From assembly GCA_030620935.1 (NCBI GenBank), contig JAUXIP010000008.1:1-16462 (forward strand): a stretch of 16,462 nucleotides of DNA, given 5' to 3'. A program made the translations under genes and the position numbers. The stretch's first letter is position 1; every line of letters starts with the position of its first letter. The notes below the pieces were generated by a model, which was not told where the DNA came from, did no database searches, and was given only the letters and a program-made list of their open reading frames with translations. Source of the DNA: Deltaproteobacteria bacterium. Lineage in GTDB: Bacteria; Desulfobacterota_B; Binatia; UBA9968. Positions 6,884 through 14,610 of this stretch are shown one piece after another.

Positions 6884-7819
6884 TTGGGAAAAGGGAAAAA
6901 GCGACTCTTTTTGATGTCTCATAAAGGCGACTTTCTTAAAAAATGCCCCGGCAGTGAGGGACAGGTATGCTGCAACTATTTTGTCATCAATTTTGCCAGC
7001 AACTGCCCGATGGAGTGCAGCTACTGCTATCTCCAGGAGTATTTAGCCCACAACCCGGCGCTCAAGGTATTCAGCAATGTAGAAAATCTGATCGAAGAGG
7101 CTCACCATCTTTTGAGCCGTCACCGTGGTTTCTTTTTCCGCATCGGCACCGGGGAGATCACTGACAGCCTCGCCCTAGATCCGTATATCGGTTTTTCCGC
7201 CGAGGTGATCCCGTTTTTTGCCGAGCAGCCCAATGTCCTTTTGGAATTGAAGACCAAAAGCGATCGAGTGGAGGGTCTTTTGGGATTGAATCCCAAGGGT
7301 CGAGTCGTGGTCTCATGGTCGATGAATCCCCAGAAAGTGATCGAGAGGGACGAGCACCTGACGGCATCTTTCGAGGAGAGACTCGAAGCTGCCCGTCGCT
7401 GCCAGGAAGCAGGCTATAAAATCGGTTTCCATTTCGATCCACTGATCGAATATCCCGGTTGGGAACAAGACTACCAGCAGATGGTCGAGAGCATCTTCTC
7501 GGTTATTGACCCACGCAGGGTCGCCTGGCTGAGTATGGGAGTTTTGCGCAACACTACGGGATTGAAGCGGATCATGCGAGAGCGATTTCCCTCGACCCAG
7601 CTTCTCTCCGGCGAGCAGGTTCTCTGCCCGGACGGCAAGCTGCGCTACTTTCAGCCTTTGCGGGTAAACATGTATCGTAAGATGCTCCGCTGGATACGCG
7701 ATGCCTCGCCGACCGTATTTGTCTATCTCTGCATGGAGTCGAAAGAGGTTTGGGAGCAGGTCTTCGGATTCGCTCCGAGCTGCGAGAAGGAATTAGGGCG
7801 TCAGATGGCCCACGAGTGA
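6884..7819 (+). CDS. SPL-family radical SAM protein (spore photoproduct lyase-like), core open frame
   Basis: This 311-residue frame holds a complete radical SAM core. It has NCPMECSYCYLQEY with the CX3CX2C cluster cysteines C41, C45 and C48, preceded by conserved CPGSEGQVCC (21-30). SPL-type motifs follow: FRIGTGEITDSL (85-96), LLELKTKSD, VVSWSMNP, and GYKIGFHFDPLIEYPGW. Family enzymes use a 4Fe-4S cluster and S-adenosylmethionine to make a 5'-deoxyadenosyl radical. Spore photoproduct lyase repairs UV-damaged spore DNA, but this organism shows no sign of sporulation. The segment that in Bacillus SplB carries the hydrogen-donor cysteine reads GTGEITDS here, without cysteine. The substrate is therefore unknown. 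The TTG at 6884 is only the first possible start after the in-frame TAA; the natural start is probably 6728, giving about 363 residues. Whether a shortened protein is made (from 6884 or the ATG at 6914) is uncertain. Confidence 0.85.
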   Translation: MGKGKKRLFLMSHKGDFLKKCPGSEGQVCCNYFVINFASNCPMECSYCYLQEYLAHNPALKVFSNVENLIEEAHHLLSRHRGFFFRIGTGEITDSLALDPYIGFSAEVIPFFAEQPNVLLELKTKSDRVEGLLGLNPKGRVVVSWSMNPQKVIERDEHLTASFEERLEAARRCQEAGYKIGFHFDPLIEYPGWEQDYQQMVESIFSVIDPRRVAWLSMGVLRNTTGLKRIMRERFPSTQLLSGEQVLCPDGKLRYFQPLRVNMYRKMLRWIRDASPTVFVYLCMESKEVWEQVFGFAPSCEKELGRQMAHE

Positions 7820-7922
7820 ATCACAATCCGAACTTCTCCGAACCCAAGCCCTCCAGCCGAAACCTCGATGAATCCTGTGCTGTAAACTGCCCAGAAATCT
7901 CCAGAAAGAGGTTTATGCATCT

Positions 7923-7951
7923 TGTATACACTATTGGTAATCGTGTATTTT
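7923..7951 (+). promoter_or_regulatory. Possible promoter/operator upstream of secA
   Basis: The 217-base gap before secA contains an 8-bp palindrome TGTATACA (7923-7930). It forms part of an inverted repeat ATACAC (7926-7931), 11 bases, GTGTAT (7943-7948). Overlapping it are TTGTAT (7922-7927) and, 18 bases later, TATTTT (7946-7951), a weak sigma70-like pair. Together they look like a promoter with an operator across it, but both signals are short and could be chance. No other candidate promoter was evident in the gap. Confidence 0.3.
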
Positions 7952-7960
7952 AAGAAGGCA

Positions 7961-8026
7961 ATGAGAACTCTGCTATCGGCAATCAGCGAAGGAAACCAAG
8001 GTCGATACCTGAAAGCGGACGGCTGA
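7961..8026 (+). CDS. Short upstream reading frame before secA (possible leader peptide)
   Basis: This frame of 21 codons ([21 protein letters not shown]) starts with ATG and ends with TGA 10 bases before the secA start, so its stop overlaps the secA ribosome binding site GAAGG (8025-8029). In E. coli secA expression is controlled by the upstream secM arrest peptide, which makes the position suggestive. This peptide is far shorter, lacks a signal sequence, and shows nothing like the SecM arrest motif. AAGAAGG lies only 2 bases before its ATG, which is too close for good initiation. It may be spurious. Confidence 0.2.
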   Translation: MRTLLSAISEGNQGRYLKADG

Positions 8027-8036
8027 AGGCTCTTTT

Positions 8037-11000
8037 ATGCTTGGTTTCGTTAAAAAAATCATTGGCACGAAGAACGAGCGGGAGATCAAGCGCATCCAGC
8101 CGCTGGTCGAGCGAATTAATGCCCTTGAGCCGCAGTACGAAGGGCTCAGAAATGGAGACCTGCGGGCTAAGACTGAGGAGTTTAAAAGACGCATTCAAGA
8201 AGCGACGGCTCAGGCGCGCACTGCCTTGGAAGAGGCTGAGGCCCGAGCTGCGACTGCCGGTGCAGAGGACCGAGAGCAGATTAGGGATGAGGTCGAGAAG
8301 CTTGATCGGGAGTTGCGCAAAACTGAGGGTGAAGTCCTGGATGAAATCCTTCCCGAGGCGTTTGCCGCAGTTCGGGAGGCATCCAAGCGGACTATTGGCC
8401 TTCGCCATTTCGATGTTCAGATGATCGGCGGAGTGGTCCTGCACCAGGGCAAGATCGGCGAGATGAAAACCGGAGAGGGAAAAACCCTCGTGGCGACGCT
8501 GTCCTTTTATCTAAATGCCTTGACGGGCCGGGGCGTACACCTGGTGACGGTCAACGATTATCTGGCACGGAGAGACGTCCAATGGATGGGTCCGATCTAC
8601 CACATGCTGGGCCTGTCCGTAGCTTCTATCGTGCATGAGACGAGCTATCTCTTCGACCCGACTTATGTCACCAAAGACTATCGTTATCTCAACCTTCGGC
8701 CGATAGCGCGCAAGGAAGCTTACCAGGCTGATATCACTTACGGAACCAATAACGAGTTCGGCTTCGATTATTTGCGGGACAACATGAAGTTCTCCCTGGA
8801 GGAATATGTCCAGCGGGAGCTTAACTTCGCCATTGTGGATGAGGTGGATAATATTCTAGTCGATGAGGCCAGAACGCCGTTGATCATCTCGGGTCCCGCG
8901 GAGGAGTCCACCGATAAATACTACGTTATTAATCGAATTGTCCCCAAGCTGCAGCGCGGCGCCGTCATTCAAGGGGATCCCTCTCAGGAGAAACGTGCAG
9001 AGATCGAGGCACAAGGAGACTACACGGTCGACGAAAAGAGCCGGACGGCCACACTGACGGAGAGCGGGGTGGCCAAAGTAGAGCGGCTGCTGAACATTCA
9101 CAACCTCTACGATCCGAGGCAGATCGATACCCTACACCACGTCCTTCAAGCCCTCAAGGCGCACGCCCTTTTTAAACGGGATACTGATTATGTCGTCAAA
9201 GACGGCGAGGTAATCATCGTTGATGAGTTCACCGGACGACTCATGCCTGGCCGGCGCTGGTCCGACGGTCTCCATCAAGCGGTCGAGGCCAAAGAAGGCG
9301 TTCATATCCGCGAGGAAAACCAGACCTTGGCCACCATCACGATCCAGAACTATTTCCGAATGTACAAGAAACTGGCCGGCATGACCGGTACCGCCGATAC
9401 GGAGGCCGTAGAGTTTAAAAAAATCTACAAGCTCGATGTGGTTGTCATCCCGACCCATAGAAATATGGTCCGGACGGACCATCCGGAGATGGTCTATCGC
9501 AGCGAAAGTGAAAAGTTTGATGCTGTGGTGGAAGATATTGAGGACTGTCATCAGAGGGGTCAGCCGGTATTGGTCGGCACCACCTCCGTGGCCAAATCAG
9601 AGCAGCTTTCCCGGCTGCTTAAGAAAAAGGGAGTCAAACATAACGTCCTAAATGCCGTGAACCACGAGGCGGAGGCAACGGTTATCGCGCAGGCTGGGAG
9701 ATTCGGAGCGGCCACGATCGCCACCAATATGGCCGGTCGCGGAACAGATATTCTGTTGGGAGGAAACCCGGAGTTTTTGGCCCGCTCGGATATGGAGAAC
9801 GAGTGGATCAGTCGAGCCGCTAAGCTGCCGTTCCAGGCCACGACGCGGTACGAAGACGCCCTAAGAGAGCTTAGGGAAAAATGTGAGGAGGAAGTCCAGA
9901 AGGCCGAGGAGCGTTATCGGAAAGAGGTGGAAACTTACGAACAACAACGGGGAGACGCTTTGAGGAAGTCGACGGAGATCCAGCGGCGCCTAAGAGAGCT
10001 TTCCCCTTTTCAAACATTGCGGCAGGAATACGAAGAGATCTCTGCCGGCGAATTGATCGAGGCGCTTCACGATCTGCGCAGCATTCCGGAGGATTATTTA
10101 AGGATTAAAGAGAACCTGGAGACATCCCTTTTGGCGGTAGAGGATGCCCGAGCGCCGGAGGCCCGCCGTGCCCTGGACCAGGCCCGCGAGGCGTTTAGTG
10201 AATGTTTGGAACGTTGGCAACAAGGGGATGGAGCGAGGCAGGAGTTGATGGAGCTCTTGGACGAGAGGAGGAGGAACTACGAGCAGTTGATCAGTGACTA
10301 TGAATTTGCCGTCACGAACGTGATCCTGTCACGAGGTGAGCAGGCGGGCATGGTGGCTGAGTACGAGGAGGCTCATAGAGCCTTCGATGAAGCTGAGGTC
10401 CGCTGCGATGAGATCCGAAGACCCTATGAAGAGGCCCTTCGAGAGGCCCAAAGGAACTACGAAGCCAAACGGCAGGAATATGTCCGCGCCGTCGAGGAAA
10501 TCCGTGAGCAGTTGGAGAAGGCCCCGGACACCTACCGGCAGAGACACGAGGAAATTTTACGCGAATATAAAGGTGTGAACGCTGAAGAAAAAGAGAAGGT
10601 CATTGCTGCCGGCGGGCTCCATATCTTGGGAACGGAGCGGCACGAGAGCCGGAGGATCGATAACCAGTTGCGGGGCCGTTCCGGACGCCAGGGAGATCCC
10701 GGTTCCTCCCGGTTTTACCTCTCGTTGGAAGATGATCTCATGCGCATATTCGGCGCCGAGCGTATTCAAGGAATCATGAATCGTCTGGGAATGGAGGAGG
10801 GAGTTCCCATCGAGCATCAGCTGGTGAGCCGGGCCATTGAAAACGCCCAGAAGAAAGTCGAGGCGCACAACTTTGATATCCGGAAACACCTTTTGGAATA
10901 TGACGATGTGATGAACAAGCAGCGGGAGGTGATCTACCAGCAGCGGAGGGAAGTCCTTAAGGGAGGGAATCTGAGGGAAGAAGTCTTGGAGATGGCGGAG

Positions 11001-11633
11001 GGATTGGCGGGCGAGATCGCCGAACGCTATGGCACGAAAAATCTCCATTCCTCTGAATGGGATTGGAATGGGCTCCGGGAGGTTTTACACCACCAATTCA
11101 ATTTTCGTCTCGACGTCGGAGCCGAAGAACAAGAACGTTTAACCCCGGAGGGACTTGAAGACATCGTTGTCGAAAAGGTCAGGCAGATCTATGAGGGAAA
11201 GGAAAAACATTTCGGCTCTCCCATGCTTCGGCAGTTGGAAAAGATCATATGGCTGCAGACAATCGACAGCCTTTGGAAAGACCATCTCCTCAACATGGAC
11301 CATTTAAAAGAGGGTATCGGATTGCGGGGTTACGGTCAGAAAAACCCCCTGCAGGAATATCAAAAAGAGGGCTTTGATATGTTTGGGGAGATGGCCCATC
11401 GCATCCAGGAAGACGTGGTGCAAAAGCTCTATACCGTCGAGATCGCGCGAGAAGGAGTCATGGAAGAGATGGAGGCTCAGCGCCGTCCTCAGATGATGGT
11501 CTTGAGTCATGGAGGTGAGGGTGCAGGGGAGAGCCCGGCGGCTCCGGTCAAACGTCAGGGGAACAAGGTGGGGAGAAACGATCCGTGCCCTTGCGGGAGC
11601 GGTAAGAAATATAAGAGGTGCTGCGGAAAATAA
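8037..11633 (+). CDS. secA: SecA preprotein translocase ATPase, enlarged
   Basis: SecA is the motor ATPase that pushes unfolded preproteins through SecYEG. All core parts are present: Walker A MKTGEGKT (143-150), Walker B with VDEVD (267-271), [11 protein letters not shown], the preprotein cross-linking region to about 380, [21 protein letters not shown] (395-415), [10 protein letters not shown] (563-572), [31 protein letters not shown] (859-889), scaffold and wing domains, and a C-terminal zinc finger CPCGSG...CC (C1184, C1186, C1195, C1196). At 1198 residues it is about 300 longer than typical (E. coli 901). Three insertions explain this: a charged helical stretch at about 55-95, a YLFDPTY...YLNLRPIAR stretch at about 203-226, and a coiled-coil-rich insertion at about 580-855, where E. 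coli has only about 40 residues. GAAGG 7 bases before the ATG fixes the start. argJ follows in the same direction after 138 bases. Confidence 0.97.
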   Translation: MLGFVKKIIGTKNEREIKRIQPLVERINALEPQYEGLRNGDLRAKTEEFKRRIQEATAQARTALEEAEARAATAGAEDREQIRDEVEKLDRELRKTEGEVLDEILPEAFAAVREASKRTIGLRHFDVQMIGGVVLHQGKIGEMKTGEGKTLVATLSFYLNALTGRGVHLVTVNDYLARRDVQWMGPIYHMLGLSVASIVHETSYLFDPTYVTKDYRYLNLRPIARKEAYQADITYGTNNEFGFDYLRDNMKFSLEEYVQRELNFAIVDEVDNILVDEARTPLIISGPAEESTDKYYVINRIVPKLQRGAVIQGDPSQEKRAEIEAQGDYTVDEKSRTATLTESGVAKVERLLNIHNLYDPRQIDTLHHVLQALKAHALFKRDTDYVVKDGEVIIVDEFTGRLMPGRRWSDGLHQAVEAKEGVHIREENQTLATITIQNYFRMYKKLAGMTGTADTEAVEFKKIYKLDVVVIPTHRNMVRTDHPEMVYRSESEKFDAVVEDIEDCHQRGQPVLVGTTSVAKSEQLSRLLKKKGVKHNVLNAVNHEAEATVIAQAGRFGAATIATNMAGRGTDILLGGNPEFLARSDMENEWISRAAKLPFQATTRYEDALRELREKCEEEVQKAEERYRKEVETYEQQRGDALRKSTEIQRRLRELSPFQTLRQEYEEISAGELIEALHDLRSIPEDYLRIKENLETSLLAVEDARAPEARRALDQAREAFSECLERWQQGDGARQELMELLDERRRNYEQLISDYEFAVTNVILSRGEQAGMVAEYEEAHRAFDEAEVRCDEIRRPYEEALREAQRNYEAKRQEYVRAVEEIREQLEKAPDTYRQRHEEILREYKGVNAEEKEKVIAAGGLHILGTERHESRRIDNQLRGRSGRQGDPGSSRFYLSLEDDLMRIFGAERIQGIMNRLGMEEGVPIEHQLVSRAIENAQKKVEAHNFDIRKHLLEYDDVMNKQREVIYQQRREVLKGGNLREEVLEMAEGLAGEIAERYGTKNLHSSEWDWNGLREVLHHQFNFRLDVGAEEQERLTPEGLEDIVVEKVRQIYEGKEKHFGSPMLRQLEKIIWLQTIDSLWKDHLLNMDHLKEGIGLRGYGQKNPLQEYQKEGFDMFGEMAHRIQEDVVQKLYTVEIAREGVMEEMEAQRRPQMMVLSHGGEGAGESPAAPVKRQGNKVGRNDPCPCGSGKKYKRCCGK

Positions 11634-11641
11634 CCCTCCAC

Positions 11642-11768
11642 TTTAGATTTTGGATTGCCGACGTCAATTTCATCGTTCGAATGTGTTCTACAGGCTCAGA
11701 CCCAGAGTTCATCGAAGGGAGCTCACGACGGAGTCTAAAATCCCAAATCTCAAACCTAAAATCCAATC
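11642..11768. repeat. AT-rich degenerate inverted arms in the secA-argJ spacer
   Basis: The left arm at 11642-11657 (TTTAGATTTTGGATTG) has an imperfect inverted partner at 11738-11753 (about 13 of 16 bases). This merges into a further related unit (CTAAAATCCAATC) reaching 11768. The arms are made of repeated GATTTT/TTTAG-like units and flank about 80 bases of unrelated sequence. No gene is convincing in this 138-base gap. It could be a decayed interspersed repeat or an mRNA stem; the arms are too imperfect and too simple in composition to be sure. Confidence 0.35.
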
Positions 11769-11771
11769 GCG

Positions 11772-12959
11772 ATGACTAATATCAGAATTTCCGGATTCAA
11801 GTTCTCCGGTGTTTCCTGCGGAATCAAAACGAGCAAGAAGAAAGATCTAGCCATAATCTTTTCCGAACGTCCTGCCACAGCTGCCGCCCTTTTTACCACT
11901 AACGCGATCAAATCCCCCGCAGTTCTGGTTGGCATGAAGCGGTTGAAGCGAGGGGAGATTCAGGCCGTGGTCATCAACAGCGGCAACGCAAATGCTTGCA
12001 CCGGAGCGCGAGGGATACGAGACGCTCAGGCGATGTGTCGCAAAGTCGGCACCGGGTTGGGAATTAATCTCAAGCTTATTGTCCCATCATCAACCGGAAT
12101 TATCGGAGTGCCGCTGCCGATGGAGAGCATCCTTCGCGGGATCGAGAAAGCCGTCGCACGCCTATCCGATGGATCCTTTTTGGATGCAGCCGAAGCAATC
12201 ATGACGACGGACCGATTTATCAAGGTTTCGTCATCTCATTGCTTTTTGGGAGGGAAGAAGGTCCAAGTCGCAGGGATGGTGAAGGGGGCTGGGATGGTTG
12301 CGCCCAAAATGGCCACGATGCTTGCCTACATCCTCACCGATGCTTCTGTTGGGCGTGATTGTCTGCGCGCGATTCTAAAGCGCTGCGCTGATCAGACCTT
12401 CAACTGCATTACCGTGGACGGTGATATGAGCACCAACGACACGGTGCTCTTTTTGGCCAACGGCGCCAGCGGTAATTCCCCGGTGCGTCGTGGCAGTAGG
12501 GAGGAGCGGGTGTTAAGCAAAGCGGCTGGGGCCGTCATGAAGGATCTGGCCTTGAAGCTTGTCGAGGACGGTGAAGGGGCGACAAAAGTGGCCGAGATTT
12601 TCGTCCAGCAGGCCCGCTCTGCAGCGGAAGCGAAGAGGATCGCTCTTGCCGTGGCCAACTCCCAGCTGGTTAAAACCGCTTTTTTTGGAGAAGACCCGAA
12701 TTTCGGCCGAATTATGATGGCCGTCGGTGGCTCCGGTGTCAAAGTCAGCAGTGGAAAGATCGATGTCTTCTTCAATAATGTTTGCGTCGTGAGAAAAGGG
12801 GTAGGATTACCTCGAAACGAACGCCAAGCGGCCCGCGTCTTGAAGCTCCCATCTTTTGTGGTGAAGATCCGTCTGCGTCAGGGCAAAAGCACCGCTTCCG
12901 TCTGGACCTCCGATCTGAGTCACGAATACGTCCGCATCAACTCGGCCTACAGGACCTAA
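11772..12959 (+). CDS. argJ: Bifunctional ornithine acetyltransferase / N-acetylglutamate synthase
   Basis: ArgJ transfers the acetyl group from N-acetylornithine to glutamate in the cyclic arginine pathway, and in bifunctional forms also uses acetyl-CoA. The 395 residues match the usual length. Visible motifs are INSGNANACTG (69-78), PSSTGIIGVPLPM (105-117), and MVKGAGMVAPKMATMLAYILTDA. In the last of these the T of ATML (T182) is the autoprocessing and catalytic threonine that splits the precursor into alpha and beta chains. The C-terminal half has FNCITVDGDMSTNDT, AVANSQLVKTAFFGEDPNFGRI, and the standard ending YVRINSAYRT. No clear ribosome binding site precedes the ATG. Adjacency to secA is, as I recall, also found in Geobacter. 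Whether it is bifunctional or only the transferase cannot be decided from sequence. The gene ends 42 bases from the convergent dehydrogenase, with no obvious terminator hairpin between. Confidence 0.96.
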   Translation: MTNIRISGFKFSGVSCGIKTSKKKDLAIIFSERPATAAALFTTNAIKSPAVLVGMKRLKRGEIQAVVINSGNANACTGARGIRDAQAMCRKVGTGLGINLKLIVPSSTGIIGVPLPMESILRGIEKAVARLSDGSFLDAAEAIMTTDRFIKVSSSHCFLGGKKVQVAGMVKGAGMVAPKMATMLAYILTDASVGRDCLRAILKRCADQTFNCITVDGDMSTNDTVLFLANGASGNSPVRRGSREERVLSKAAGAVMKDLALKLVEDGEGATKVAEIFVQQARSAAEAKRIALAVANSQLVKTAFFGEDPNFGRIMMAVGGSGVKVSSGKIDVFFNNVCVVRKGVGLPRNERQAARVLKLPSFVVKIRLRQGKSTASVWTSDLSHEYVRINSAYRT

Positions 12960-13001
12960 ATAATAGCATCGAAAGATACCCCTGTTTCCACGGAGCCTGA
13001 A

Positions 13002-14408
13002 TCAATGTTGGAGAAGGCTTGTCAGTTTAGGGTCAATTGAGATCGTAGAAGATTCCGCTCTGCCATTCCCGTTCGAGGGAGTATCTTGTCTGTTGATCCT
13101 ACCGCCCAATCTGAGAATCTTATCTTGAAACTTTTCATAGCCTTTGGTGGCGTTTCTGGTATCAACCACGACCTTGGCCCACCGTAGGATTTCGCCAAAA
13201 TCATAATCACTGTGATCCGTGAGAATGACCAAACAGTCATGATCGCGAATCACGGCAGGAGACAAGTCGACGGATTCCAGATCTCTGTCTCCCATGTCGA
13301 CTCTGGAGACAAAAGGATCGTTATACGAGATATGGGCTCCATTGCTGCTGAGGATCCGCATCACATCGATGGCCGGAGATTCTCGAATGTCACGGGACCC
13401 TTTTTTGTAGGCTACTCCGAGAATAAAGATTTTCGATCCCCGGACGCTTTTTTCCGATCGATTGAGCGCTTCTGTGACCAGCGTGCAGACCACCGAAGGC
13501 ATCATCTCGTTTATTTCCGTCGCCAAGGCGATAAAACGGGCGTGGAAATTCAGGGCCTTGAGCTTCCAGGCGAGATAGTGAGGATCAATGGGAATGCAGT
13601 GGCCCCCCAGGCCGGGACCGGGATAAAACGGGATGAACCCAAAGGGCTTGGTCGCAGCAGCATCGATGACCTCGTAAACATCGACTCCGAGCCGTTCACA
13701 CATCAAGGCCATCTCGTTGACCATGCCGATGTTGACGCTGCGGAAGGTGTTTTCCAGCAATTTGACCATCTCGGCGCACTTCGGACTCGATACCGGTACC
13801 ACCCGCTCGATGAATTGCGAGTAAAAGGTTTGGGCTATCTCCGTGCATTCGCGCGTCACTCCGCCCACAACTTTAGGAGTGTTTCGTGTCAAAAAGAGTT
13901 TATTGCCGGGATCAATGCGCTCCGGGGAGAAGGCGAGGCAGAAGTCTTTTCCTGCTTTAAGACCGGTGGACTCCAGCTCTGGGAGAACCAGCTCTTCGGT
14001 GGTCCCCGGGTATGTTGTGCTTTCCAAGATCACCAGCTGGCCGGGCCGGAGATGTTTTTTAATCTCCTTAGTTGCTGCGAGAATAAAGGAGATGTCCGGA
14101 TCTCTGGTTTTGCTCAGAGGGGTAGGAACACAGATGTTGATAGTATCGGCCTTGCGAAGGGCGTCAAAATGGCGGGTCGGGCGAAATTTTCTCGCCTGCA
14201 CGGCTTTAGCAATCTCTTTGCTTTCGACGTCGAGAATATACGATTGGCCTGCCTTGAGACTGCTGATTTTGTTTTCGTCAACGTCGATACCGATCACAGT
14301 GAACCCAGCCCTGACGAGTTCGATTGCGAGAGGGAGGCCGACATAGCCCAGGCCGATGACCGCTGTCTTTGCTGTGCGATTGTCTAGTTTGGCTCTAAGA
14401 TTAATCAA
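13002..14408 (-). CDS. UDP-N-acetyl-D-hexosamine 6-dehydrogenase (WbpA/WecC/TviB type)
   Basis: This 468-residue NAD-dependent enzyme would oxidise C6 of a UDP-sugar twice to give the uronic acid, a building block for O-antigen or capsule. It has the N-terminal Rossmann motif VIGLGYVGLPLA (17-28) and INICVPTPL (90-98). FSPERIDPG (160-168) and KLLENTFRSVNIG (216-228) follow. The catalytic loop is PGPGLGGHCIPIDPHYL with C271. The C-terminal UDP-binding domain has ILGVAYKKGSRDIRESPA. SPERIDPG and the GHCIPIDPHYL form favour UDP-GlcNAc/UDP-ManNAc dehydrogenases over UDP-glucose dehydrogenase, but the precise sugar is not certain. The start is TTG, supported by GGAGG 10 bases upstream. The last 30 or so residues are a polar tail without a known motif. 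Confidence 0.92.
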   Translation of the reverse strand: MINLRAKLDNRTAKTAVIGLGYVGLPLAIELVRAGFTVIGIDVDENKISSLKAGQSYILDVESKEIAKAVQARKFRPTRHFDALRKADTINICVPTPLSKTRDPDISFILAATKEIKKHLRPGQLVILESTTYPGTTEELVLPELESTGLKAGKDFCLAFSPERIDPGNKLFLTRNTPKVVGGVTRECTEIAQTFYSQFIERVVPVSSPKCAEMVKLLENTFRSVNIGMVNEMALMCERLGVDVYEVIDAAATKPFGFIPFYPGPGLGGHCIPIDPHYLAWKLKALNFHARFIALATEINEMMPSVVCTLVTEALNRSEKSVRGSKIFILGVAYKKGSRDIRESPAIDVMRILSSNGAHISYNDPFVSRVDMGDRDLESVDLSPAVIRDHDCLVILTDHSDYDFGEILRWAKVVVDTRNATKGYEKFQDKILRLGGRINRQDTPSNGNGRAESSTISIDPKLTSLLQH

Positions 14409-14418
14409 CTTTAAGATT

Positions 14419-14423
14419 CCTCC
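14419..14423 (-). promoter_or_regulatory. Shine-Dalgarno deciding the TTG start of the dehydrogenase
   Basis: GGAGG on the minus strand lies 10 bases before the TTG at 14408. The first ATG in the frame is well inside the Rossmann fold, so the TTG is the real start. A TATATT (14457-14452) further upstream is a possible -10 element, but no matching -35 is evident. Confidence 0.65.
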
Positions 14424-14486
14424 GTTCCTAAATTTCCGTCGATTTATTTGGAATATACTACGAGGCCCTACGAAGTTAGGAGTGTG

Positions 14487-14587
14487 TTAACCCCGATCCG
14501 ACAAAAATGATGTGCTCATATGCGATCGCGGACTGCATGCAGTACAGGAACTATTCCTTGGGCCGATTAATGTCGGATCGGGGTTAA
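14487..14587. repeat. 101-bp element with perfect 17-bp terminal inverted repeats
   Basis: TTAACCCCGATCCGACA (14487-14503) is repeated exactly in inverted orientation at 14571-14587. The 67 bases between include a 12-bp palindrome ACTGCATGCAGT (14532-14543) almost exactly at the centre of the element, a GCGATCGC (14522-14529), a CATATG (14517-14522) and a small hairpin AGGAA-cta-TTCCT (14546-14558). A competing short hairpin CCGA-6-TCGG (14563-14576) uses part of the right arm. It fills most of the 202-base gap between the ThDP enzyme and dehydrogenase genes. It has no coding capacity and no clear target-site duplication. A MITE-like or other small palindromic repeat is the best guess; there is no U-tract to make it a classic terminator. 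Confidence 0.75.
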
Positions 14588-14610
14588 ATCTAGGAGAGAC
14601 AGTGGGGGAG

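Noticed and set aside
12960..13001. A terminator between the convergent argJ and dehydrogenase genes
   Set aside because: The 42-base gap shows no stable stem followed by a T-run on either strand.
13212..14387. A 391-codon open frame on the plus strand
   Set aside because: It lies entirely antisense to the nucleotide-sugar dehydrogenase, whose motifs and length are complete. The antisense translation has no recognisable domain and is an effect of codon bias.
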